Shown here: positions 29,001-37,560 of the stretch, in pieces
How positions within the stretch are numbered: position 1 is the stretch's first letter
How the letters are laid out: each line of letters starts with the position of its first letter
DNA from: Caldimonas brevitalea
GTDB lineage: Bacteria; Pseudomonadota; Gammaproteobacteria; Burkholderiales; Burkholderiaceae_C
DNA length: 64,000 bases
NCBI RefSeq assembly: GCF_001017435.1
Contig: NZ_CP011371.1
Location: 124,001-188,000, forward strand
Reading direction: 5' to 3'
Position numbers and translations under genes: made by a program
Notes under the pieces: model-generated
What the model was told of the DNA's origin: nothing
Database searches by the model: none
Seen by the model: the letters and a program-made list of their open reading frames with translations, nothing else

Positions 29001-29557
29001 GATTAGAGGGTTTCAAGGCAAAACGGATCGTGGGCCTTAGCTGGCGCAGCAGTCTCGCCACTCACGCGCGCAACGAGCACTACGTCTTCGTCGAGCACCT
29101 GGTGCCTCTTCTGCAACTAGAAGACGTGCAGTTCGTAAATCTGCAATACGACGATTGCGCGACCGAATTGGCGTGGATTGAAGAACGCTTCCCGGGGAAG
29201 ATGTGGAATCCAGAGGGCTTGGATCAGTATAACGATTTGGACAACGTCGCTGCGCTTATGCATTGCCTTGATCTTATCGTATCGCCCGCCACGACGGTCA
29301 TCGAATTGGCGGGCTCCCTGGGTTGTCCTGCCTTGCTGCTGTCGAATTCGTCCGAGTTGCACTGGCGAAAGCTGCCGGGCTCGGACGTCGACGTGTGGCA
29401 TCGATCGGTCCGCCACATCGAAGGCGAGTTCCTGGGGAACAAGGACTCGTTGATGGAGGCGGCCCGATTGGCGCTCCAGGGCGGACTTGAAAATGAGGCA
29501 GCACGCGCGACGGTTGATGAAGACGAAGTTGCACAGGATTTTCGTGTGCTGAATTAA
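26054..29557 (+). CDS. Large capsule glycosyltransferase: KpsC-like module, helical middle, second glycosyltransferase-like domain
   Basis: The protein has 1167 residues in three parts. It opens with MNRKLRKLLRDPKAFFRDA, a tag typical of capsule glycosyltransferases. Residues about 73-400 form one KpsC-like module (RMEDGFIRS, GIYFNANQPSDLE, VLGQVELDAGVRYG, YRPHPEV, SSLSGFEALIHG, YAGWGLTDD). About 430-840 is a helix-rich, TPR-like region with no catalytic motif. About 850-1150 resembles the GT9/TPR-associated glycosyltransferases (GPGDEIRFAAFY, GLSWRSSLATHARN, SPATTVIELAGSLGCPAL). The KpsC-like part resembles the second module of KpsC more than the first. The gene sits between kpsD and pseB, 13 bp after kpsD, and is markedly less GC-rich than its neighbours. 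It is the only candidate polymer-forming glycosyltransferase in the locus besides the Kdo-linker enzymes. Specificity is unknown. Confidence 0.85.
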   Translation: MNRKLRKLLRDPKAFFRDARVLKFFGGAIPKIEKGDSSRSKTLEQDGPGIRVEGFEPFDLRGENWLNSSDDAKPIAIAWGFSPWKRDFTARYLPEYRVAFARGRSVWSRQRAALDRLEGLTFIVWGMTESKELLSYAEKRSFPLFRMEDGFIRSSELGAEHTTPLALVLDKTGIYFNANQPSDLENILNDSDFDADAVLMQQAKALLQVLRLLKVSKYNLGSLAPAHEILGPKYKKRVLVLGQVELDAGVRYGMAGDWDSASLIRLARSENPQAEILYRPHPEVIRKFRENSTDLEELKKICRVITEDIAVNELFQHVDRVYTISSLSGFEALIHGIPVTVVGAPFYAGWGLTDDRALVPRRRRVLTLEQLFCGAYLLYPRYLTNPSDPVRGALAAILCVTAQRRARLNALLTPAFAIDNAAIVAASEYWPRLLMKDVLPRLIKSKPKEIASLLQPQKFLNRCGGEHYRHAVSCILAGKLRGTASFPALLVALRSAVSAEQFSDLLTQLWNLQPSGELLHHWAWHCERHGMSQDAEKAFAFAASGLRLPEASVAPVSEAQYPHVLRLAQFHLRRRALDKAWDVLQRLLLSGFVNVETLNAIAEIAKLRFDFQSATAVLDMLNRIQPDWKLGRGYISHSNTASLSGDVAAAISSVAYACLINPQSVESAYYVEQQVERTFGDLPLSSALHDAVEVLDVQPSSISRARALIFGRRLKDAEKLLLEYKPKASELLQYGLALSSAYSQQGKLTEAKELIVSLTSSSPSEALYREGLRLAVLMNDYEWGEYLIAEAERRGFSVGDMYQRKIGFGRREIKRSYLSFRGSKTAQLLRTYLGEKYVQDLASLSRGSPAKVAVLAYFGPGDEIRFAAFYEELRRRLVGPDLLITCDPRLHALLQRSFPLIQFVPVERLRNLHASNNAQNFKMLPGSDLHAVADNAGWALVNECDLVTLSTDPLGDLIDGYESFSGNPYLIPDPQKVKYWKSRLEGFKAKRIVGLSWRSSLATHARNEHYVFVEHLVPLLQLEDVQFVNLQYDDCATELAWIEERFPGKMWNPEGLDQYNDLDNVAALMHCLDLIVSPATTVIELAGSLGCPALLLSNSSELHWRKLPGSDVDVWHRSVRHIEGEFLGNKDSLMEAARLALQGGLENEAARATVDEDEVAQDFRVLN

Positions 29558-29628
29558 GTTCTCCGCTTAGAGCCTTTCATCATTGCAAGACTACGCTTCC
29601 GCTGTCTGATATTTGCGAAGGAGTAAAA

Positions 29629-30627
29629 ATGCTCAAGGACGCAACGATTTTGATCACCGGTGGCACGGGCTCGTTCGGTAATACTTTTGTGCCAATGACG
29701 CTCGCCAGATACAACCCACGCAAGCTCATCATATATTCCCGCGACGAGATGAAGCAGTGGGAAATGGCGAAGAGGTATGAAGGCGATCCGCGCGTGAGAT
29801 TCTTCATTGGAGACGTGCGCGACCGCGAGCGTCTTTATCGGGCGCTCGACGGTGTCGATTACGTCGTCCACGCGGCTGCAACGAAGATTGTGCCAACAGC
29901 TGAGTACAACCCGTTCGAGTGCGTAAAGACGAACGTCAACGGCGCTATGAACTTGATCGACGCCTGCATCGACAAGAAGGTGAAGCGTGTGGTGGCGTTG
30001 TCGACCGATAAAGCGAGCAGTCCCATCAATCTTTATGGTGCCACCAAACTTGCCTCGGACAAGTTGTTCGTCGCTGGCAATTCTTACGCCGGCGGGCACG
30101 GTACCCGTTTCGCGGTGGTGCGCTATGGCAATGTGATGGGCTCGCGGGGATCTGTCATCCCATTCTTCATGTCGATCAAGGACAGTGGAGTGCTGCCCGT
30201 CACCGATTGCCGGATGACGCGCTTCATGATCACGTTGGAGCAGGGCGTCGAACTGGTGTGGCAGGCATTCGACGACATGGAAGGCGGCGAGATCTACGTC
30301 AAGAAGATTCCGTCGATGAAGTTGGTCGACATTGCGAAGGCGATCGCACCCGAAGCGGAACTCAAGTCTGTCGGCATCCGGCCCGGAGAGAAGCTGCATG
30401 AGCAGATGATCGGCGCGGAAGATGCGCATTACACATATGAATATTCTCGTCACTTCAAAATCCTCCCAGCCATCCATAACTGGAGCTCGTCGATGGAGCG
30501 AATCAAGGATGGTGTGAAAGTGCCCGAGGGTTTTGTTTACTCGAGCGACAACAATAATGAGTGGATGGACGTCGGGGCATTGAGGGAGTGGATCGGAACC
30601 AACAGCGCGAAGATCGGGGCGATTTGA
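29629..30627 (+). CDS. pseB: UDP-GlcNAc 4,6-dehydratase (inverting), PseB
   Basis: PseB is the first enzyme of pseudaminic acid synthesis, turning UDP-GlcNAc into the 4-keto-6-deoxy-L-arabino sugar with C5 inversion. The 332-residue SDR protein has the NAD(P) loop GGTGSFG (11-17), the D127-K128 pair in STDKASSPINLYGATK, and Y136 and K140 of the catalytic YxxxK. The FxGNVMGSRGSVIP-like stretch (RYGNVMGSRGSVIPFF) is characteristic of PseB/FlaA1 rather than of NeuC or WbpM. A good AAGGAG site precedes the ATG. The stop overlaps the pseC start by one base. Confidence 0.94.
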   Translation: MLKDATILITGGTGSFGNTFVPMTLARYNPRKLIIYSRDEMKQWEMAKRYEGDPRVRFFIGDVRDRERLYRALDGVDYVVHAAATKIVPTAEYNPFECVKTNVNGAMNLIDACIDKKVKRVVALSTDKASSPINLYGATKLASDKLFVAGNSYAGGHGTRFAVVRYGNVMGSRGSVIPFFMSIKDSGVLPVTDCRMTRFMITLEQGVELVWQAFDDMEGGEIYVKKIPSMKLVDIAKAIAPEAELKSVGIRPGEKLHEQMIGAEDAHYTYEYSRHFKILPAIHNWSSSMERIKDGVKVPEGFVYSSDNNNEWMDVGALREWIGTNSAKIGAI

Positions 30628-31793
30628 TGGCCGTCATTCCCTACGGTCGGCAAGACATCCGGCAAGAGGACATTGACGCTGTCGTCGAGGTCTTGCAGTC
30701 CGACTTCCTGACGCAGGGACCGGCGGTGCCGAGGTTTGAGCAGACTGTGGCTGATTACTGCGGGGTAGCCCACGCGCTTGCGGTCAACAGCGCGACGTCG
30801 GCGCTGCACATTGCCTGCCTGGCTCTGGATTTGCGTGAAGGCGACTGGCTTTGGACCAGCCCCATCACGTTCGTCGCGTCTGCGAACTGCGCGCTTTACT
30901 GCGGCGCAAACGTCGATTTCGTCGACATCGACCCCCGTACGTACAACATGTGCCCCGTCGCGCTGGCCCGTAAGCTGGAACAGGCGGAGCGCGTGGGGCG
31001 CTTACCCAAGATTGTGGTGCCCGTGCATCTGTGCGGGCAGCCATGCGATATGGCGGCGATTCATGATCTGTCCCGGCGCTTCGGCTTCCGAATCATCGAG
31101 GACGCATCACACGCTATCGGCGGCCGGTACAAGGGGGAGCCGGTCGGCAATTGCGCGTACAGCGATATTACGGTGTTGAGCTTCCACCCCGTCAAGATCA
31201 TTACGACCGCGGAAGGCGGCATGGTCTTGACGAACAACGGCGCGCTGGCTGACAAGATGGCGCTGCTGCGTAGCCACGGCATTACCCGTGACGCAGCGCG
31301 AATGACCCATGAACCGGACGGTCCCTGGTATTACCAGCAAATCGAGCTGGGCTTCAACTACCGGCTGACTGACCTGCAGGCTGCTCTCGGAGTCAGCCAG
31401 ATGACACGACTTGACCGCTATGTACATCGGCGACATGAACTTGCTCACCGGTACGACGGGTTGCTCTCGGGCCTTCCGGTGCGCTTGCCTTGGTCGTTTC
31501 CCGACGCGTATTCCGGACTGCACTTGTATGTCGTGCGTCTCGAGCTAGACAGCATCAAGACCAGCCACGCACAAGTGTTCGGCTTTCTGCGCGAACGAGG
31601 GATTGGAGTGAACTTGCACTACATACCCGTGCACCTGCAGCCGTACTATCAGCGCTTGGGTTTTCATCCTGGGCAGTTTCCCGAATCCGAGCGGTACTAC
31701 GCTGAAGCCATCTCGTTGCCGATGTACCCAACGCTCACCGAGGCACAACAGGATCAGGTGGTGGGTGCTTTGCACGGTGCCTTGCAGACATGA
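30627..31793 (+). CDS. pseC: UDP-4-keto-6-deoxy-sugar aminotransferase PseC
   Basis: PseC is a PLP-dependent DegT/DnrJ aminotransferase that forms UDP-4-amino-4,6-dideoxy-beta-L-AltNAc from the PseB product. The 388-residue protein has the PLP lysine K190 in SFHPVKIITTAEGG, the conserved ED159 before ASHAIGG, and the NSATSALH phosphate-binding turn. The start (ATG at 30627) overlaps the pseB stop, TGATG. Its own stop overlaps pseF in an ATGA, so pseB, pseC, pseF and pseG-pseH form a tightly coupled string. Confidence 0.95.
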   Translation: MAVIPYGRQDIRQEDIDAVVEVLQSDFLTQGPAVPRFEQTVADYCGVAHALAVNSATSALHIACLALDLREGDWLWTSPITFVASANCALYCGANVDFVDIDPRTYNMCPVALARKLEQAERVGRLPKIVVPVHLCGQPCDMAAIHDLSRRFGFRIIEDASHAIGGRYKGEPVGNCAYSDITVLSFHPVKIITTAEGGMVLTNNGALADKMALLRSHGITRDAARMTHEPDGPWYYQQIELGFNYRLTDLQAALGVSQMTRLDRYVHRRHELAHRYDGLLSGLPVRLPWSFPDAYSGLHLYVVRLELDSIKTSHAQVFGFLRERGIGVNLHYIPVHLQPYYQRLGFHPGQFPESERYYAEAISLPMYPTLTEAQQDQVVGALHGALQT

Positions 31794-32494
31794 AACTCGC
31801 GGTCATTCCAGCCCGCGGCGGTAGCAAACGCATCCCGCGGAAGAACATCCGGCCTTTCGCCGGTCGGCCCATCATTGCCCACTCGATCGCGGCAGCGTTG
31901 GACAGTGCGTTGTTCGATCAAGTCGTCGTCTCGACTGACGACGAGGAAATCGCTGCCGTGGCACGTCAGTGTGGCGCTTCTACGCCCTTCCTTAGGCCGG
32001 GTGAGCTCTCCGACGACCATACGGGGACCAACACCGTTGTACAGCATGTGTTGCGCTGGTTTGCCGCGCAGGGACAAGCATACGAACTGGCGTGCTGCAT
32101 ATATGCAACCGCCCCCTTTGTGCAGCCACACTACCTGCGTCAGGGGCTGGAGCAGCTGTTGTCAAGTGGAGCGCAGTTCGCGTTCTCTGTCACGACTTTC
32201 CCGTTTCCGATCCAGCGCGCGTTGCGCATCAACGCGGAGGGTACGATCGAGGCTCTGTTCCCCGAACATAGGCAAACGCGCTCGCAGGATCTGGAGCACG
32301 CCTTTCATGACGCCGGGCAGTTCTACTGGGGACGGGCCGAGGCCTTTCTGAACGATACGGCGTTGTTCTCGCCGGCGTCCGTACCGGTGTTGTTGCCTCG
32401 ACACCTTGTACAGGACATCGACACGCTAGAAGACTGGCAGCGCGCCGAACACATGTATCGAGCTTTGCAGCTGGCAGGGGAAATCTCGGCGTGA
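31790..32494 (+). CDS. pseF: CMP-pseudaminic acid synthetase PseF
   Basis: PseF couples pseudaminic acid to CTP to give the CMP-activated donor. The 234-residue cytidylyltransferase starts with the family motif AVIPARGGSKRIPRKNIRPF, followed by STDDEEIA and YATAPF; the HDAGQFYWG segment and the DIDTLEDW C-terminus are typical of PseF and distinguish it from Kdo synthetases. It overlaps pseC at the start and the pseG-pseH gene at the stop (GTGA). Confidence 0.94.
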   Translation: MKLAVIPARGGSKRIPRKNIRPFAGRPIIAHSIAAALDSALFDQVVVSTDDEEIAAVARQCGASTPFLRPGELSDDHTGTNTVVQHVLRWFAAQGQAYELACCIYATAPFVQPHYLRQGLEQLLSSGAQFAFSVTTFPFPIQRALRINAEGTIEALFPEHRQTRSQDLEHAFHDAGQFYWGRAEAFLNDTALFSPASVPVLLPRHLVQDIDTLEDWQRAEHMYRALQLAGEISA

Positions 32495-34023
32495 AAGTCG
32501 CAGTCCGCGTCGACGCTGCTCCGGTGATCGGGACTGGCCATCTGATGCGATGCCTGACGCTCGCTGATGCGTTGCGTGCTGGCGGTGGACGCACTCGCTT
32601 TCTCTCACGGCAGTTGCCCATCGTTCTCGCCGAGGAGGTGAAGCGGCGCGGGCACGAGTTGGTGATGCTGCCTCCTCCGACAAGTCCCTTGCGTGAGTCG
32701 TCGTCTGACGCACCTGCTCACGCTGCCTGGCTGCAAGTGGACGCCTTGCAAGACGTGCAAGACAGCCTCGAAGCTCTTCAAGCTGATGCGCCGTGGGACT
32801 GGCTCGTGGTGGATCACTATGGGATCGACAACAGATGGGAGTCGCGGATGCGAGCCTGCGCAAGCCGTATTCTCGTGATTGACGATCTTGCTGATCGCCA
32901 GCACGACTGCGACGTGTTGTTGGACCAGAACTTCTATGAACAGGCCGATGGGCGGTATGCAGCGCGTGTCCCGGAGCGATGCCGTAAGTTGCTTGGTCCA
33001 AGCTATGCATTGTTGCGTCCAGAATTTGCTGACCTGCGGTCGGCAGTCTCAGTGCGCGAAGGTGAGGTGCGGCGGCTGCTGGTCTTCTTCGGCGGGGTGG
33101 ACGAGAACAACGTCACGGTTTGCGCGGTGGAGGCCATCGCGCGCCTTCCCCGCGGCGCTTTGGAGGTTGACGTGGTCATCGGTGCCGGTCACCCCGCGCG
33201 CAGGGAGATCGAAAAGCGCTGCCTTCAGTTGGGCATGAACTGTCACGTGCAAACCCAGGAGATGGCGCGCTTGATGGCGCGAGCCGACCTTGCGATCGGT
33301 GCCGGTGGCACAGCCACTTGGGAACGTTGTTCGCTTGGCTTGCCCACGCTGGCACTGTGCTTAGCAGAAAACCAGCGCCAGCTGCTGGTGGATGGCAGCC
33401 GGGCAGGGCTACTGCATGCCCCTAGCATCTGGCCTCACGATGTGGAGAGCCTCGCGAGGCAACTCCTGGTACTGATTGAGTCGCCCGGCTTGCGGCAACT
33501 GATGTCGCGGTGCGCTATGAAACACGTCGACGGCCAGGGGGTTGCGCGAGTCGTTCGCAACATGGCCCTTCCTCAAATCACAGTCCGGCTGGCGACGGCC
33601 GCGGACAGCCAGAACTTGTTCAACTGGCGCAACCATGAGGCCATCCGCGCGGTGTCCCGCACCAGCGAGCCGATTTCCCCGGAAACGCATGCGAGCTGGT
33701 TCTCCAAGGTCCTCAGCAGTCCCGACCGGTGCCTGTTGATCGGTCACTCTGGGCCTTCGGAGGTCGGCGTGGTGCGCTTCGACTTGCAAGCAACGGTGGC
33801 CGAGGTCTCCATCTATCTGGTGCCTGGTCAGGAAGGACGTGGCCTCGGCGCCGCCTTGCTCGTGGCGGCGGAAGACTGGCTATCCGCAACACATCCAGAG
33901 GTGGAGAGCCTGGTCGCGGAAGTGCGCGGCGACAACGGCCCATCGCACCGCCTGTTCTCCAGCGCCAATTACAAGCTCGACATCACCCGGTACCAGAAGT
34001 GGCGCCGCTCCCGACCCCGTTAG
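32491..34023 (+). CDS. PseG-PseH fusion: UDP-sugar hydrolase joined to GNAT N-acetyltransferase
   Basis: Residues 1 to about 355 form PseG, the GT-B fold hydrolase that removes UDP from UDP-2,4-diacetamido-2,4,6-trideoxy-beta-L-altropyranose. Its motifs are RVDAAPVIGTGHLMRC, VVDHYGID, VIDDLADR, LDQNF and GAGGTATWERCSLGLPTL. Residues about 360-505 form a GNAT domain of PseH type (VRLATAADSQNLFNWRNHE, VSIYLVPGQEGRGLGAALL), which acetylates the 4-amino group before PseG acts. The two are usually separate genes. The fusion has one continuous frame of 510 residues with a GTG start overlapping the pseF stop. Together with pseB, pseC, pseF and pseI it completes the six-step pathway. Confidence 0.93.
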   Translation: MKVAVRVDAAPVIGTGHLMRCLTLADALRAGGGRTRFLSRQLPIVLAEEVKRRGHELVMLPPPTSPLRESSSDAPAHAAWLQVDALQDVQDSLEALQADAPWDWLVVDHYGIDNRWESRMRACASRILVIDDLADRQHDCDVLLDQNFYEQADGRYAARVPERCRKLLGPSYALLRPEFADLRSAVSVREGEVRRLLVFFGGVDENNVTVCAVEAIARLPRGALEVDVVIGAGHPARREIEKRCLQLGMNCHVQTQEMARLMARADLAIGAGGTATWERCSLGLPTLALCLAENQRQLLVDGSRAGLLHAPSIWPHDVESLARQLLVLIESPGLRQLMSRCAMKHVDGQGVARVVRNMALPQITVRLATAADSQNLFNWRNHEAIRAVSRTSEPISPETHASWFSKVLSSPDRCLLIGHSGPSEVGVVRFDLQATVAEVSIYLVPGQEGRGLGAALLVAAEDWLSATHPEVESLVAEVRGDNGPSHRLFSSANYKLDITRYQKWRRSRPR

Positions 34024-34111
34024 CGGTCCGCGAGTTGCCGTCACGTTGCTGCAACCGAAACAAGTCTTCGATGGGGCGCCCCAACCCATATCCTGCTCTT
34101 GAGGTGGATCG

Positions 34112-35161
34112 ATGAACCCCCATATCAGCATCGCGAACAGAAGCATCGGCCTCGACGTCTCGCCCTACGTCATCGCCGAGCTGTCCGCTAACCACAACGG
34201 CAAGCTCGAGACGGCATTGAAAATCGTCGAGGCAGCCAAAGCTGCCGGGGCGGATGCAGTGAAGCTGCAGACCTACAAGCCCGACACCATCACGCTGCCG
34301 AGTGATACCGAAGAGTTCCGTATTCACGGGGGGTTGTGGGACGGACGCACGCTCTACGAGCTGTACCAGGAGGCGCATATGCCGTGGGAATGGCACGCGC
34401 CGCTCTTCGAGCGGGCTCGCGAACTCGGCATCACCATCTTCAGTTCGCCGTTCGACCGCACCGCCGTCGATCTATTGGATGAGCTTGGGGCGCCGGCCTA
34501 CAAGATCGCTTCTTTCGAGGCAGTTGACCTGCCCCTGATCGAATACGTAGCGAGGAAGGGCAAGCCGATGATCATCTCGACGGGTATGGCGGATGAACAA
34601 GAGATCCAGGAAGCGATCGATGCGGCGAGGGCCGGCGGATGCACCGAGCTCGCCATCTTGCATTGCGTCAGCGGCTATCCGGCTCCCGCGGCCGACTACA
34701 ACTTGCGCACGCTGCCCGACATGATGCAGCGCTTCCGCGTTGTGACCGGGCTGTCCGATCACACGCTCGACAACACCACCGCCATTGCCAGCGTCTCGTT
34801 GGGCGCGTCTATCATCGAAAAGCACTTCACGCTTGATCGCCGCGGAGGAGGTCCCGACGACAGCTTCTCGCTCGAGCCACCCGAGCTGCAGGCGCTCTGT
34901 CGGGACGTCAAGACCGCTTGGAGCGCCCTCGGCAGCGTCGACTATGGCTGCAAGTCGAGCGAGCAAGGCAACGTCAAGTTCCGGCGCTCGCTTTACTTCG
35001 TCAAGGCCTTGAAGGCTGGCGAGATGGTCACCGAGGACGCCGTGCGCAGCGTCCGCCCGGGCTATGGCGCGGCGCCGAAGCACCTGCGTGAGGTCATCGG
35101 CAAGCGCGTGACGGCAGATGTCCAACCGTACACGCCAGTCCGCCTTAACTGCCTTGCGTGA
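34112..35161 (+). CDS. pseI: Pseudaminic acid synthase PseI
   Basis: PseI condenses phosphoenolpyruvate with the 2,4-diacetamido sugar from PseG to make pseudaminic acid. The 349-residue protein has the NeuB-family TIM barrel (IAELSANHNGKLETA, AVKLQTYKPDTITL, SSPFDRTAVDLL, YKIASFEAVDLPLI, STGMAD, LHCVSGYPAP, GLSDHT, EKHFTLDR) and a C-terminal SAF/antifreeze-like domain (RRSLYFVKALKAGE). The D-T-I-T and GLWDG pattern follows PseI rather than sialic-acid NeuB. The ATG at 34112 has a GAGGTGG Shine-Dalgarno sequence. An 88-bp gap separates it from the pseG-pseH gene. Confidence 0.94.
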   Translation: MNPHISIANRSIGLDVSPYVIAELSANHNGKLETALKIVEAAKAAGADAVKLQTYKPDTITLPSDTEEFRIHGGLWDGRTLYELYQEAHMPWEWHAPLFERARELGITIFSSPFDRTAVDLLDELGAPAYKIASFEAVDLPLIEYVARKGKPMIISTGMADEQEIQEAIDAARAGGCTELAILHCVSGYPAPAADYNLRTLPDMMQRFRVVTGLSDHTLDNTTAIASVSLGASIIEKHFTLDRRGGGPDDSFSLEPPELQALCRDVKTAWSALGSVDYGCKSSEQGNVKFRRSLYFVKALKAGEMVTEDAVRSVRPGYGAAPKHLREVIGKRVTADVQPYTPVRLNCLA

Positions 35162-35197
35162 GGGCCCACAGCGGCAGATCAGCTCTAGTGGCGCTGT

Positions 35198-37306
35198 GTG
35201 AACACCATGGGCAGTGTCAATTCGGCTCACGGTTGTGTTTGTGTGCCAGGGACGAGCATCGGCATTTGGCGTCAGACGCAGCACTTGGCCCAGTTGCTCG
35301 GGCACCCCGTGTCCGTCGTTCGGCCTGGTGGCCGGCCTCCTCGTCATGCAGTCGCATGGGCTGGTTGGGGTTTGCGGCTGAGTGGACGTCGTGCCCTAAA
35401 CGCAGCACGTCGAGGAGGTCTGCCCTGCTGGCGCCTGGAGGACGGTTTCCTGAGATCGGTCGGGCTTGGGACTGAGCAGCCCGGGTTTTCGCTGGCGGTG
35501 GACGATCTCGGCATCTACTACGACGCCACTCAGCCCTCCCGTCTGGAAACATTGATCGGCACCCCGCACCTGCCGCACGAACTCGAGCGTGTTGTCGCCT
35601 TGACAGCGGCATGGCGGGACCTGCGTCTGTCCAAATACAACCACGCCCGCGAGGCGTTGCCTCCGGTCCAGGGCCCGTACATCCTGGCCGTCGACCAAAC
35701 CTACGGCGATGCCTCCATCCGTTACGGCTTGGCCGACACGCGCAGCTTCCACCGCATGCTCGAGGCAGCACTCGACGAGCACCCGCGCCTGCCGGTGATC
35801 TTGAAGGTGCATCCCGACGTCATCGCCGGTCGCAAGCGAGGCCACTTCAATGGCGGCCTGACGCGCGGTCAAGCGTCACGCGTCGCCCTTGTCGCCGCCA
35901 ACGTCCATCCGCCGTCGCTGATCGAACCCGCCCATGCGATCTACACCGTGACCTCACAAATGGGCTTCGAGGGGCTGTTGTGGGGTAAGCCGGTTCGCAC
36001 CTTTGGCATGCCCTTCTATGCCGGCTGGGGTCTCACGCAGGACGAACTGCCGCCTCCGGAGCGACGGCGTGTGGCCGACCGTGTCACCCTCGAAGATTTG
36101 GTGCACGCGGCCTTGGTCGAGTACCCCCGCTACGTGGACCCCGAGACCCGGCAACGCTGCGAGCCGGAACGGTTGATGCAGTGGATGGGTCTGCAGCGGC
36201 GCCTGCGCGAGCGCTTCGCGCCCCACGTGCACGCCGTCGGCTTCTCGCGTTGGAAAATGCCGATCGTGCAGAGCTTCTTTGCCGGAAGCGAGGTGCAGTT
36301 TGTGCGGAGGCCCGACCAGGTGCCGGACGGCGCGACGGTGGCTGTCTGGGGACGGCGGGCGCTGGGAACATCAACGGGCAGCGACGGTACCGCGCCCGCG
36401 CAGACCGGCACCGGTGCTGTCGGCAGCAGCTTGGCCGGCACAATCCCCAACTCCCCCTCCACCGCTGTCGTTCGCCTCGAAGACGGCTTCCTGCGCTCGG
36501 TCGGCCTCGGCGCCGACCTGATACGACCCCTCTCGTGGGTGATGGATCGCACGGGCGTCTACTACGACGCCACGCGGCCCTCGGATCTTGAAACCTTGCT
36601 CCAGACCGCTGTTTTCGACGTTTCGCTGGTGCAGCGTGCGCAGGCGCTACGTCAGCGTATCGTGGCTGGCGGTTTGACCAAATACAACGTCGGCACGGGC
36701 GGCTGGTCGCGCCCGGTTGGCACGCAGCGGGTTGTGCTGGTGCCGGGCCAGGTCGAGACAGACGCCTCCATCGCCTGGGGCGCGCCCGGCATCCGCACCA
36801 ATGTCGATCTGCTACAGGCGGCCCGCCAGGCGGCCCCGGACGCCTACCTGGTTTACAAGCCGCACCCCGACGTCGTCGCCAAATTGCGCCGCCGAGGCCG
36901 CGGCGAATCCTTGGCCCGCCGCTACTGCGACGAACTGGTCGTCGACACGCCTATGCACACGCTGCTCCACGCCGTCGACGAACTGCACGTGCTGACGTCG
37001 CTGGCCGGTTTCGAGGCGCTGATGCGCGGCAAGACAGTCACCTGCCACGGCCGGCCCTTTTACGCAGGTTGGGGGCTTACCAACGACCGGCAGCCGCTGC
37101 CGCGTCGCACCCGCCCGTTGTCGCTCGACGAACTCGTCGCAGGCGTTCTAATCCTCTACCCTACTTACGTCAGCCGCACCACCGGCGCCTTCACAACGCC
37201 GGAACGTGCGCTGGACGAGCTGCTGGCGTGGAAAGCTCAAGGGCCCCCGGACTTGCCCATGTGGCGCCAGCTGCTGCGGTGGGTGTTGAGCTGGCGGCAG
37301 CGCTGA
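35198..37306 (+). CDS. kpsC: Capsule poly-Kdo linker synthase KpsC (two-module)
   Basis: KpsC extends the beta-Kdo linker on lysophosphatidylglycerol after KpsS adds the first residue, alternating two linkages with two glycosyltransferase modules. The 702-residue protein has both. Module 1 covers about 15-330 (WRLEDGFLRSVGLG, GIYYDATQPSRLE, DQTYGDASIRYG, LKVHPDV, YAGWGLTQDE). Module 2 covers about 345-690 (RLEDGFLRSVGLG, GVYYDATRPSDLE, VPGQVETDASIAWG, YKPHPDV, YAGWGLTNDR). A Ser/Thr/Gly-rich insertion of about 35 residues lies early in module 2. I chose the GTG at 35198; an ATG three codons later is equally plausible. It is 36 bp after pseI. Confidence 0.93.
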   Translation: MNTMGSVNSAHGCVCVPGTSIGIWRQTQHLAQLLGHPVSVVRPGGRPPRHAVAWAGWGLRLSGRRALNAARRGGLPCWRLEDGFLRSVGLGTEQPGFSLAVDDLGIYYDATQPSRLETLIGTPHLPHELERVVALTAAWRDLRLSKYNHAREALPPVQGPYILAVDQTYGDASIRYGLADTRSFHRMLEAALDEHPRLPVILKVHPDVIAGRKRGHFNGGLTRGQASRVALVAANVHPPSLIEPAHAIYTVTSQMGFEGLLWGKPVRTFGMPFYAGWGLTQDELPPPERRRVADRVTLEDLVHAALVEYPRYVDPETRQRCEPERLMQWMGLQRRLRERFAPHVHAVGFSRWKMPIVQSFFAGSEVQFVRRPDQVPDGATVAVWGRRALGTSTGSDGTAPAQTGTGAVGSSLAGTIPNSPSTAVVRLEDGFLRSVGLGADLIRPLSWVMDRTGVYYDATRPSDLETLLQTAVFDVSLVQRAQALRQRIVAGGLTKYNVGTGGWSRPVGTQRVVLVPGQVETDASIAWGAPGIRTNVDLLQAARQAAPDAYLVYKPHPDVVAKLRRRGRGESLARRYCDELVVDTPMHTLLHAVDELHVLTSLAGFEALMRGKTVTCHGRPFYAGWGLTNDRQPLPRRTRPLSLDELVAGVLILYPTYVSRTTGAFTTPERALDELLAWKAQGPPDLPMWRQLLRWVLSWRQR

Positions 37307-37560
37307 GGCCGATGTGCGACGATGATGATCCCGCTTTGTTATGCCGCCCGCCAGCGGTCAGGGGTTCGCGATCGAGGGACGCTGACATTCCCGGCGGGTG
37401 GGACAATCGTCGGCACCGGCTCCGCGAAACGGAGGCGGCGCCGGGAGGCTTGCTCCGGCGAGGCGCAGGTGCATACCGAGTTGCGCGAACCGGTCAGGGG
37501 ACGCTGTAACAAGGTGGCCTGCGTGGCTTCAGATCCAGACCCGCACAAAGTGAAGTAGCG

